64,000 nucleotides of DNA, from contig NZ_BMFK01000001.1 of the NCBI RefSeq assembly GCF_014638355.1, forward strand, positions 511,160 to 575,159. Reading direction: 5' to 3'. Source of the DNA: Priestia taiwanensis (lineage in GTDB: Bacteria; Bacillota; Bacilli; Bacillales; Bacillaceae_G). The position numbers and the translations under genes were made by a program. The stretch's first letter is position 1. The number at the start of each line of letters is the position of its first letter. A model generated the notes under the pieces. It was not told the origin of the DNA, did not search any database, and saw nothing but the letters and a program-made list of their open reading frames with translations. Below, piece by piece: positions 36,691 to 44,252 of the stretch.

Positions 36691-38689
36691 CGTTTTGTGC
36701 ACCTCCTTCTTTCTTTTTTCCATATTGAGTGAGATAAAAGTCTAATTTTTTAATGAAGCGCTGTTTTGCTATGGCAAAATCTTCGGGTAAATATGATGAA
36801 AAATGTTTGCCTGTTGTACGGTATAATCCTTGTCTAAAACTCTTTAGTATATATCCTATATTATTTATACGTGAATTATCAATATTAAATTCTTCATCAA
36901 ATAGCTCAAATCCTTCTTTTTCCAGTACAGATGTTCTAAAAAATTCTTCTAGTCTAGATTGTACCCATAAATTGAAATCACCTTTTACTGTTTCTGCTAA
37001 GAGAAGGTGTTGAATTTCTTCAAATGTATTATCATGTTCAATTTGAGTATTAGATTCTAATTGGTTAATTAGAAGTTCTGCTTGTTCTTGGTTAAGCGCT
37101 CCATTCTCTAATAAGGATTTAATATCAGAAATTTTTTGTTTGTTGCTTTCTACTGTGTCAGAAATTAGTTTATGTCTGGACTCAAGATACTCTTTAAATC
37201 CATTGTTTGTAAAGGAGTCTTGTTTAGCAAATCCTTTTGGTGAATAGGATTGAACAGATCCAATATTAACAACTGATGGATTGGAATCAATCTCTGAAGG
37301 TTCTGTTTTAGTAGGAACTGGAATTTTTTCTACAAATCCTAATTCATCAAAAGTAAGCGTTAATTGCTCGATAACGAATTTTGTTTGTTCTTTTAAGTAT
37401 TTCCCATATTCTTCTTGATTTTTGTAATAATTCCATAGAGGTTCTAAACCAAGTTCTTGGTGATATACAACATTACAGAAATTATCAATTTCTTGTAAAT
37501 TCTCATTATGTATTTTTCTTAAGCCACGTCCAATTGCTTGAGCATATGGTGTTAGGGTTTTAAATGGTCTAAAAATTGATATTACTGATATATTAGGATT
37601 ATCATATCCTTCTCCTAACATTTGTATACTTACCATGACGTCATATTGTCCATTTGCAAAATCATTTAAGCGAATTTCAACTTGTTCAGGGGCTAATCTA
37701 CTACTTACATAGGAACACGTTAGACCGCATTCTTGAAACCACTTTGTAACCAGCTGAGCGTGATCCTCATTACAAGTCACGGCTAAAACTTGGTGATTAG
37801 GATAACTTTTTCTTTTTAGCTCCAGAATTTCTTTTGTATGATAGATGACTTGTTTTGAACATTTTTCGTCCATTGCAATTGTTTTATTAACCCAATTGTT
37901 CCCAATCTCTCTTTTGGCTCTTTCGAGAGTATAGACTTTACCATTCTTTGGATTAGTAAAGCTCATTTCACCAGGAATAGCTTCTGCTTTTACGATATTT
38001 TTTAACAAGCCATCTTCTATAGCTTCAGCAAGAGTATATTCAAAAATTGGATCATATTCGTGGGTAGAAATAGTTTGATTATCTCCCCTGAAAGGAGTCG
38101 CTGTTAATTTAATAACTTTAGAGTCTTTGAAATAATCTAAAGTTTGTTGCCACATGTCTGCTGCCACATGATGTGCTTCATCAATAATAATCAAGTCAAA
38201 GAAATCTGGACTTACTAATTCTTTTAAATTTACTTCATCACTACTGCCAACTATCTTGTGAATATTAGTAATAACAATATCTGTAAGGTCTAATTTTCTT
38301 AATGTTTGCTGCTTAGCTTCGTCATCTTTACTATTAAAGCCTTGGTATAGGTAACTTTTTGGGAATTTCTTACGATCTAATATGACTTTTTGTTTGTACC
38401 AAAACGTGTGTTCAGGGTTAGTAATAGAATCAAATTCTTTAAATACTGTTTTTCGAACAATCTTACCAGGAGTAATGATTAATACCTTTTTTTCACTTAG
38501 ACCAAAAGGCAGCATAGCCATAACACCTGTTTTACCTGAACCAGTTGGCATCACAATAAGGCTCTCTCGATGACTAAGTTCTGGGAATTCTTTGTAGTGA
38601 GAAATGGCTGCTCGATATGCATTGATTTGTGGAGCGTATAAATTGGTATTTCCTTCTATTACTGGTTTAGTTTCTTGAAAGATATTCAT
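36680..38689 (-). CDS. Superfamily-2 DEAD/DEAH-box helicase (prophage cargo)
   Basis: 669 aa; AAAAGGAG precedes ATG 38689. Motif I MPTGSGKTGVMA (~47-58), motif II LIIIDEAHHVAADMW, motif III KLTATPFRGD, motif VI QAIGRGLRK. The first 400 residues are a Type-III-restriction/Ski2-like ATPase. The last ~250 hold a charged coiled coil (ESNKQKISDIKSLLENG) and an unrecognised C-terminal domain. No nuclease or methyltransferase domain is visible. It sits among lysogeny genes with its own promoter and terminator, where phages carry genes expressed in the lysogen. Helicase-based anti-phage systems are common there, but this pairing matches none I can name. Confidence 0.85.
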   Translation of the reverse strand: MNIFQETKPVIEGNTNLYAPQINAYRAAISHYKEFPELSHRESLIVMPTGSGKTGVMAMLPFGLSEKKVLIITPGKIVRKTVFKEFDSITNPEHTFWYKQKVILDRKKFPKSYLYQGFNSKDDEAKQQTLRKLDLTDIVITNIHKIVGSSDEVNLKELVSPDFFDLIIIDEAHHVAADMWQQTLDYFKDSKVIKLTATPFRGDNQTISTHEYDPIFEYTLAEAIEDGLLKNIVKAEAIPGEMSFTNPKNGKVYTLERAKREIGNNWVNKTIAMDEKCSKQVIYHTKEILELKRKSYPNHQVLAVTCNEDHAQLVTKWFQECGLTCSYVSSRLAPEQVEIRLNDFANGQYDVMVSIQMLGEGYDNPNISVISIFRPFKTLTPYAQAIGRGLRKIHNENLQEIDNFCNVVYHQELGLEPLWNYYKNQEEYGKYLKEQTKFVIEQLTLTFDELGFVEKIPVPTKTEPSEIDSNPSVVNIGSVQSYSPKGFAKQDSFTNNGFKEYLESRHKLISDTVESNKQKISDIKSLLENGALNQEQAELLINQLESNTQIEHDNTFEEIQHLLLAETVKGDFNLWVQSRLEEFFRTSVLEKEGFELFDEEFNIDNSRINNIGYILKSFRQGLYRTTGKHFSSYLPEDFAIAKQRFIKKLDFYLTQYGKKKEGGAQNDEL

Positions 38690-38765
38690 GTTTAGTCTCC
38701 TTTTCTATATCAATAATTTTTATCTCGCTTATAGAATGAATGTTCTGACATATGTAACTAAAATA

Positions 38766-38791
38766 AAACACGCAATTAAGGCGTGTCTTAT
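38766..38791 (-). terminator. Terminator unit T1 (shared sequence)
   Basis: acacgcaattaaggcgtgt hairpin followed on the minus strand by TTTTATTTT. Near-identical copies follow the genes at 40141 and 40945. Confidence 0.85.
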
Positions 38792-38793
38792 TT

Positions 38794-39963
38794 TTATTTA
38801 TTTTCAACCTCAGAGTTATCTTCATTTGCTTTCATAAACTCCCAAAATCGTCGAAGTTCTGCTTGTCTTTCAGGAGTGGAGTTACGGATATCTTTGAAGC
38901 ATAACTCAAGGTCTGAATCATCTTCTAAATTTCTTTTATTTGAGCGACCAAGAAGATAGTCAACGGACACGTCAAAGTAGTCTGCTAACTTTTGTAATGT
39001 CTCAATATCAGGTGTACGGTTGCCGTTTTCATATCCAAATATGTAGCCTTTAGTGACACCTATCTCTTTACCTAACTGTTTTTCAGTAAGTTTACGTTCT
39101 AAGCGAAGTTCTTTTATACGTCTAGGGAACCCTAGAATCGTTTCTTCTTTATTCGGATCATCTACTAAAACTCTAGTATATTTGTAGTAAGAATCATCTT
39201 TTAGTTGTTCTTGCTCATGTAAGTATAGTATGTCATAGTTTTTTACATATTTTCGCTCTGTCAAAACTACTTTATTTTCTTTAAGATTGTATAGGTGAAT
39301 TAGTTCTAGTTTTTCTATATCACTTGCAGTTATTTGATCTTTAATATAGTAGTATTTTTGTTGAAATAACTTTTTTTTCGTATGTAATGAGAGAGCTAGG
39401 TATCCCATTACTGTTACCGATAAATTGAATATTATGACTGACTGTAAATCATTAGAATCGCGGTACATAAAACCTAGGCATGCACTTCCAGACATAACAA
39501 ATAAAGCAATTAATACTGTACCAGTTACTTTTAAAGAATTACTTTCTAAAAAGAGAGTAATTTTATTTAAAGAGAATTTACGTCGTGACCTGTATGCTCT
39601 TATGACATGCATGAGTCCTTGTACAAAAAACAAAAGAACAATTAATGAAAACATCAACATAAATACTAGCAAAGCATATCCTGTTAATGTCTTCTTCAAG
39701 TCTGTATTTTCATTAGGGACTTGTATCCAAAAACAAAAAGACAGTACTAAAGTATAAAGATATACAAGTAATATATTAACTGCTTCTTGTGCCAAATTTC
39801 TGAGATTTAGTGTTATTCTACTTTCAAATATTACTTCAAAATCAGATTTCACTTGGTATTTGAATACATAGAGGAATCCTGTACCAATAGCAGCAGCAAT
39901 GGCGATTATTATAGACCAATTGCCAATAATATTATCAATCATTTCCGGTTTTATTATATTCAT
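38794..39963 (-). CDS. Five-TM protein ending in a phage-repressor HTH
   Basis: 389 aa; GGAAGTG precedes ATG 39963. About five TM helices lie within residues 15-192 (IIIAIAAAIGTGFLYVF; NILLVYLYTLVLSFCFWI; LLVFMLMFSLIVLLFF; VTGTVLIALFVMSGSACLG; IIFNLSVTVMGYLALSL). An ~80-residue cytoplasmic linker leads to an XRE-type HTH at about 275-340 (KQLGKEIGVTKGYIFGYENG). The last ~65 residues, DYLLGRSNK and FKDIRNSTPERQAELRRFW, are homologous to the C-terminal parts of the two soluble repressors nearby. This looks like a fusion that tethers a repressor DNA-binding domain to the membrane. Confidence 0.82.
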   Translation of the reverse strand: MNIIKPEMIDNIIGNWSIIIAIAAAIGTGFLYVFKYQVKSDFEVIFESRITLNLRNLAQEAVNILLVYLYTLVLSFCFWIQVPNENTDLKKTLTGYALLVFMLMFSLIVLLFFVQGLMHVIRAYRSRRKFSLNKITLFLESNSLKVTGTVLIALFVMSGSACLGFMYRDSNDLQSVIIFNLSVTVMGYLALSLHTKKKLFQQKYYYIKDQITASDIEKLELIHLYNLKENKVVLTERKYVKNYDILYLHEQEQLKDDSYYKYTRVLVDDPNKEETILGFPRRIKELRLERKLTEKQLGKEIGVTKGYIFGYENGNRTPDIETLQKLADYFDVSVDYLLGRSNKRNLEDDSDLELCFKDIRNSTPERQAELRRFWEFMKANEDNSEVENK

Positions 39964-40077
39964 TACGTAATCACTTCCAATTATATAGTTTGTATTTTGT
40001 TGGATTTTTTAGTAGGTCTAGTTTATTTGTATAAAATAAAGTATTAATGTGATTTTCATGCATTTGAAGCCGAACAA

Positions 40078-40106
40078 AAACACGCAATTAAAGCTTGTTT
40101 TACTTA
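40078..40106 (-). terminator. Terminator unit T2 (shared sequence)
   Basis: aaaacacgcaattaaagc then ttgtttta, the same element as at 38766, about 35 bp after the 40141 gene stop. Confidence 0.75.
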
Positions 40107-40140
40107 TTTTTAAAGAATACGCCTACACAAGTAGCTTTAA

Positions 40141-40749
40141 TTATCTTCCAGATCTACTACTGCTACTACCGCTACTGCTACGACTACTATTGTTACTGCT
40201 GCCACTGCCACTACTTCGGCTAGTACTTGGTGCTTTATTATAGTTGGATGTTGAATTTTTATTGGATCCTGTATTTGGTTTGGTTGTTTGACTAGTTGTC
40301 GTTTTAGACTTTGGCTTAGATTCAGTTGTAGCTTTCGTCTTATTTTTTGGTTCAGTAGTTGTTTTAGCTTTTGGTGCTGTGACATCATCGTCACAGTCAT
40401 CATCATCTTCGTCATATGTACATACATTTTCATTCGTCTGTTTAGCTGTAGATTTCTGCTCTGTGTTTTGCTTAACTTCACTTTTATTTTCCTGTGCAGT
40501 TTCAGTTTTGGCCTTTTCTTCGGTCTCAGCTTTAGTTTCTTGTTCGGCTGGTGAAGCTGTTTTTGTATTATCAACCTTCGTCGCGAACGGGAAACCGAGA
40601 AGTATAAAAATAGTAACTGCTCCTAAAGCAATTTGCACATTTCTCTTTTTTAGTCTTGTAAGATAATAAAGAATTGATGGTGGAAGAAGAACACACATTA
40701 AAAGAATAAACCATACTTTGTCATAGAACCTTACTTCATTTTTTGCCAC
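40141..40749 (-). CDS. Two-TM protein with long acidic/Ser-rich extracytoplasmic tail
   Basis: GTG 40749 behind AGGGGG; 202 aa. Two TM helices near the N-terminus (VWFILLMCVLLPPSILYYL; IALGAVTIFILLGFPFA) are followed by ~140 disordered residues: a Glu/Lys/Thr stretch, a two-Cys acidic knot CTYDEDDDDCDDD, then Lys/Thr and finally Ser/Arg/Gly repeats. The acidic Cys-flanked Asp run resembles a calcium-binding loop of Excalibur type. By position it is lysogen-expressed cargo; sensing or surface exclusion is possible but unproven. Confidence 0.6.
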   Translation of the reverse strand: MAKNEVRFYDKVWFILLMCVLLPPSILYYLTRLKKRNVQIALGAVTIFILLGFPFATKVDNTKTASPAEQETKAETEEKAKTETAQENKSEVKQNTEQKSTAKQTNENVCTYDEDDDDCDDDVTAPKAKTTTEPKNKTKATTESKPKSKTTTSQTTKPNTGSNKNSTSNYNKAPSTSRSSGSGSSNNSSRSSSGSSSSRSGR

Positions 40750-40918
40750 GATTAATCCCCCTAAAAATAGCCAAAGAGTATATATTAGTGTGAAAAAATC
40801 ATATTAGTATATAAAACTAGTAATACTAGATATGGAAAAGGATAGATGAATTTCTTATTTAACCATATTTATTTAATATTTTCTATTGATGTAATTTTCA
40901 TACAGTTTAAAGCAAATA

Positions 40919-40944
40919 AAAACACGCAATTAAAGCGTGTGTTA
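40919..40944 (-). terminator. Terminator unit T3 (shared sequence)
   Basis: aaaacacgcaattaaagcgt then gtgttatt, a third copy of the 38766 element, at the end of the repressor operon. Confidence 0.8.
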
Positions 40945-41319
40945 TTATTGCTTGTCCCCAGACTTACGATCTTTTTCCTTCGTTTTGATAAATTCCCAAA
41001 ACTGTTTAAGTTCTTCTTGTCTTTCAGGCGAAGCATCTTGGATGTCTTTAAACCATAATCCTAGTTCTGGATCATTAAGGGCTTTGTCTATCGCTGTGTC
41101 ATCCTTATGTGTATATGCATCAATGGTTCCTAATAGATAGTCTGTAGAAACTTCATAAAAAGATGCTATAGCTTTAATCATTTCAGGCTCAGGTTTTCTT
41201 TCACCCGATTCATAGCGTGATAATTGTACATTAGACATACCTAGTGCTTGTGCAACCCTTGTTTGTGTGTAGGCATGTACTTTACGTATATGACGCATTC
41301 TTTCTCCGAGTGTATTCAT
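40945..41319 (-). CDS. XRE-family repressor 2
   Basis: 124 aa, ATG 41319 overlapping the upstream repressor stop by 4 bp. N-terminal HTH (RVAQALGMSNVQLSRYESGE) and a C-terminal helical tail (LGLWFKDIQDASPERQEEL) shared with repressor 1 and with the membrane-HTH protein. No S24 peptidase domain, so inactivation probably needs ImmA. The recognition helix (NVQLSRYES) differs from repressor 1, implying a different operator. Confidence 0.85.
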   Translation of the reverse strand: MNTLGERMRHIRKVHAYTQTRVAQALGMSNVQLSRYESGERKPEPEMIKAIASFYEVSTDYLLGTIDAYTHKDDTAIDKALNDPELGLWFKDIQDASPERQEELKQFWEFIKTKEKDRKSGDKQ

Positions 41320-41660
41320 TTTTGAATCTCTCCTGTTTTACGGTCTTTTTCTTTCATGTTAATAAAGTCCCAAAACTTTCGAAGTTCTTCTTGTTTTTCA
41401 GGTGAAGCATCTTGGATGTCTTTGAACCATAACCCTAACTCAGGATTATTTATCAACTCTTTATCTGTACTTCTTCCTAAAAGGTAATCAATGGAAACTT
41501 CAAAAAAATCTGCGATTCGACCAAGTGTTTCATAATCAGGAGTTCTATTTCCTATTTCATATCCGGATATTGTTGACTCTGCTAAATGTAATTTTTGACC
41601 TAATTCTTTCATAGTTAGGCCTTCTTGCTTTCTTAATCTTCTTAAATTCTCTCCAAGCAT
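41316..41660 (-). CDS. XRE-family repressor 1 (CI-like)
   Basis: 114 aa; AGGAGG precedes ATG 41660. HTH: ELGQKLHLAESTISGYEIGN, and the tail FKDIQDASPEKQEELRKFW. It is transcribed leftward from a TATAAT at 41696-41691 overlapped by operator 41696-41707, indicating autoregulation. First gene of a two-repressor operon divergent from the Cro-like gene: the classical lysis/lysogeny switch. Confidence 0.88.
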   Translation of the reverse strand: MLGENLRRLRKQEGLTMKELGQKLHLAESTISGYEIGNRTPDYETLGRIADFFEVSIDYLLGRSTDKELINNPELGLWFKDIQDASPEKQEELRKFWDFINMKEKDRKTGEIQK

Positions 41661-41695
41661 AGGAATCCTCCTACCTTTCTACTAGTTACAATTAT

Positions 41696-41802
41696 ACTTT
41701 GCAAAGTGCGAATTTAAAATATTTTGGAAAAAACTTTGCAAAATGCATTGACCATACTCGTAACGAGTAGTATATTATATTCAACAACGCAATTTGCAAA
41801 GT
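41696..41802. promoter_or_regulatory. Divergent genetic switch: operators and promoters
   Basis: The perfect palindrome ACTTTGCAAAGT is at 41696-41707, with variants ACTTTGCAAAAT (41733-41744) and AATTTGCAAAGT (41791-41802). The rightward promoter TTGACC (41748-41753), N17, TATATT (41771-41776) carries a second, unrelated palindrome TACTCGTAACGAGTA (41755-41769) that fills its spacer. A further half-like site, AGTTCGCAAAGT, lies at 42014-42025 at the end of the Cro-like gene. Two operator types match the two repressors. Confidence 0.8.
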
Positions 41803-41819
41803 TTTTGGAGGTGAGGAAT

Positions 41820-42029
41820 TTGAGTGAACTAAAAAAATTACGTGAAAGTTTAGAGATAAGTATTGAGCAGGCTGGTAAGGAACTTGGTATCCCAGCTGGT
41901 TATCTATCTCAAATTGAAAACGGGAAGCGACAGATAAGTGTTGAACGAGCCAATCAAATAGCACACTTATACGGCAAACAGATAGAAGAATTTTTTTTAC
42001 CAACTCGCTACGCAGTTCGCAAAGTTTAG
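41820..42029 (+). CDS. Cro-like XRE regulator
   Basis: TTG 41820 behind GGAGGTG, giving 69 aa (MSELKKLRESLEIS). HTH in GKELGIPAGYLSQIENGKR. Upstream in-frame ATG codons lie inside the operator region and have no ribosome site. First gene of the rightward early operon, probably antagonising repressor 1 at the ACTTTGCAAAGT sites. Confidence 0.85.
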   Translation: MSELKKLRESLEISIEQAGKELGIPAGYLSQIENGKRQISVERANQIAHLYGKQIEEFFLPTRYAVRKV

Positions 42030-42056
42030 TTTATTTATTAATAAGGAGTGAGATAT

Positions 42057-42356
42057 ATGATTACAGCTAATTTTGACATAGAACCATTGCGACAAATTAT
42101 TCGTGAAGAAATGGAAAGAGCGAACTTTCATCGTGATAAGCAGAATGAATTACCTCCAATGCTCACGATAACGCAGTTAATGGAATTACTTCACATCAAA
42201 CGTACAAAAGCTTCCGAGTTACTAAGTCGTGCAGACTTTCCAGTATTCCGTGAAGCAGGGGTATTAATCCCAACACATTTACTTTTCCAGTGGATTGAGA
42301 AACATACTTCTTGGATGGAAGAGAATACTGATTACTACGAAAAGCACATCATCTAA
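42057..42356 (+). CDS. Excisionase-like HTH protein
   Basis: ATG 42057 with AAGGAGTGAG upstream; 99 aa. PMLTITQLMELLHIKRTKAS and IPTHLLFQWIEKHT match the MerR-like winged helix of phage excisionases and DNA-binding helper proteins. It probably directs integrase to excision. Confidence 0.7.
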   Translation: MITANFDIEPLRQIIREEMERANFHRDKQNELPPMLTITQLMELLHIKRTKASELLSRADFPVFREAGVLIPTHLLFQWIEKHTSWMEENTDYYEKHII

Positions 42357-42421
42357 TGTAAATCTATCATATTTATTTGTCACAAATAAATGACCATTTA
42401 GGTACGGATGGAGGAGAAGGA

Positions 42422-42937
42422 ATGAGCATAGGAAGAGAAATTGCTATGGCTCGAAAGCGAAAGGGGTATACACAAGAAACACTATCAGTAGGGATTCCTA
42501 CTAGTCGTGAGTCATTAGCTAAATACGAAACAGAAAGTCGAGTTCTACCAAAAGACTTACACAAGCACATTTCAGAAAAGATGGATGATCCACAGCTATT
42601 CTTCCATATATGGAGAGAAGCAGCAGGGACAGTCAGTATTCCATTATTGAATGGGGAACATGTGGACCATCATCCTTCGAGCATGATGTATATGGTGCAA
42701 AAGGAAACGGGAGAAGCACTGGAGCATTTGGAAAGTATTTGTTGGTTCAAGCCAGCGAATGCATGGTCGGACAGAGAGAAGGATGAGATGAAACAGGCGA
42801 TGCATGAGGTACTAGACGCAACAGCATCAATGATGAATCTAGTTGCAATTCTATGTGATAGATATGGATTTTCTATGAATGATATTTTCAAGTATTGGCA
42901 AGTGTCACTGAAAGCAAGAAAGTACACGAATAGTTGA
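42422..42937 (+). CDS. XRE-family phage regulator
   Basis: ATG 42422 after GGAGGAGAAGGA; 171 aa. HTH: GREIAMARKRKGYTQETLS and IPTSRESLAKYETESR. The long C-terminal helical part (LEHLESICWFKPANAWSD) resembles early regulators in B. cereus-group phages. Role unknown. Confidence 0.7.
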   Translation: MSIGREIAMARKRKGYTQETLSVGIPTSRESLAKYETESRVLPKDLHKHISEKMDDPQLFFHIWREAAGTVSIPLLNGEHVDHHPSSMMYMVQKETGEALEHLESICWFKPANAWSDREKDEMKQAMHEVLDATASMMNLVAILCDRYGFSMNDIFKYWQVSLKARKYTNS

Positions 42938-42950
42938 AGGGAGAAAAAAT

Positions 42951-43067
42951 ATGAAGCAGCAAGTTTTACTATTAAGTCAAATTAAGGTTGCTTATTCAGA
43001 ATTGGAGACGTTGGAGCAAGCACTAATCTTTCGTAAGTATTGCCAAAAGCTATATGAGGGGAGATAA
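42951..43067 (+). CDS. 38-aa phage early peptide
   Basis: GAAGGGAG precedes ATG 42951. MKQQVLLLSQIKVAYSELET, one amphipathic helix ending KLYEGR. Tightly packed between neighbours. Confidence 0.55.
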   Translation: MKQQVLLLSQIKVAYSELETLEQALIFRKYCQKLYEGR

Positions 43068-43071
43068 ACAA

Positions 43072-43176
43072 ATGACCTACATGGAATTCTTCTGTTTGAT
43101 ACTCGGTATGGTATGTGGCGGTGGAGCAGTTTTTTACATGTGGTTCTTAGAAAAAGTCTCAGAAATAGAAAAATGA
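43072..43176 (+). CDS. 34-aa single-TM phage peptide
   Basis: The GGGGAG within the preceding stop region serves ATG 43072. MTYMEFFCLILGMVCGGGAV then YMWFLEK. One TM helix. Confidence 0.5.
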   Translation: MTYMEFFCLILGMVCGGGAVFYMWFLEKVSEIEK

Positions 43177-43361
43177 CTTGTTACGGGCATTGTAACAAGT
43201 CACTAGAAAAGTTTTCGATTTAATTAATTATAACAAATGAATAGAAAAAGCGACAAGTGATTTTTATTCTTGTCGTTGTAATCAAGAGCTACTTCCCCCG
43301 AGAGTACGTTACTAGGTTCTTGGTTACAACGATGCGAATAGCGTCAGAAAGGGGATTAAGA

Positions 43362-43820
43362 ATGGATAAAAAACAAACATTTTTTGATATTATCGAAAAG
43401 TTCCATAAGGATGTACACGCAGTAAAAGAAGAATTAAAACAGGTAATTGATGATGAGTGTGAGACTTATGGGGATGTAGAGAAGTACCTACGTAAAAAGG
43501 AAAAAGAAGCTCGTTTTGACAGAAACGATTTAGCCGTTCTTGTGATTGAAGAGTTAAGGAATGAGGCTAGATGTTTAATGGAGTTAGAGCCTGTTAAGAA
43601 AGTGGGAGGAACTATGAATGAGTTTCTCATGACCTTGCCAGAGAGTACAAAGGAGATTATTGAAAAGGAAATTGAAAAAGTGAAAGGAATTGAGAAGTTA
43701 CACGGTATTAATCCAGAAAGCTATCTAGGTAAGGAAATTCTTTGGCAAAGTAAGAAGTTGATAGACATAAGTCATACCATTGGAGAAATAAAAATCGCTA
43801 TCAACCGTCTTATTAAGTAA
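43362..43820 (+). CDS. Hypothetical phage early protein
   Basis: Start 43362 has GAAAGGGG upstream; 152 aa. Highly charged and helical (HKDVHAVKEELKQVIDDE, LPESTKEIIEKEIEKVKG). No domain recognised. It abuts the leftward gene at 43821 tail to tail. Confidence 0.6.
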   Translation: MDKKQTFFDIIEKFHKDVHAVKEELKQVIDDECETYGDVEKYLRKKEKEARFDRNDLAVLVIEELRNEARCLMELEPVKKVGGTMNEFLMTLPESTKEIIEKEIEKVKGIEKLHGINPESYLGKEILWQSKKLIDISHTIGEIKIAINRLIK

Positions 43821-44177
43821 CTAGTTCAAAATTAATAAACTGTTTAGGCCTTCGAAGATTTCTTTTAATCTACGAAATTCAATATCTGTCCATTGATGAA
43901 GATGGTCAGTTGCAACACAATCCATAAATTCTTTTTTGTACACTTGGAACTGGTGGAATAGTTCCTCAATATCGTTGTGGTACAATTCTTCTTTTTGGAA
44001 ATAGAAAACCTTTGCGTTGGTGAAGAACGTATCGGCTTCCATTAAATAAGCAAGAGAAATAGTTAGGTTCTTATCTGATTTGAAAAGTAATTTATGGCTC
44101 TTTTCAGCTGAATCAAAACCATCATGTAACATTTCAGCCATGAAGCGTCTGTTGCGTTCAAAGTTATCTGTTGTCAT
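43821..44177 (-). CDS. Leftward single gene inside the rightward early region
   Basis: AAAGGAGGTG precedes ATG 44177; 118 aa. Helical: FMAEMLHDGFDSAEKSHKLL, FQKEELYHNDIEELFHQF. It is the only early-region gene on the opposite strand, so it is probably transcribed independently in the lysogen (moron-like). Function unknown. Confidence 0.65.
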   Translation of the reverse strand: MTTDNFERNRRFMAEMLHDGFDSAEKSHKLLFKSDKNLTISLAYLMEADTFFTNAKVFYFQKEELYHNDIEELFHQFQVYKKEFMDCVATDHLHQWTDIEFRRLKEIFEGLNSLLILN

Positions 44178-44252
44178 TTATCACACCTCCTTTGAGGATA
44201 ATTATACCAAAATAAGAGGTTGGAAGTTTGATTTAAGAAAGGAGAATGAAAA

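Noticed and set aside
36680-38689. Type III restriction enzyme Res subunit
   Set aside because: No endonuclease motif in the C-terminal part and no adjacent Mod methyltransferase gene.
36379-38689. Hachiman (HamA/HamB) defence pair
   Set aside because: The small partner is only ~100 aa and shows no recognisable HamA features; not enough to name the system.
40288-40666. Cys/Phe/Ser-rich plus-strand frames
   Set aside because: Antisense of the low-complexity tail of the 40141-40749 gene, without ribosome sites.
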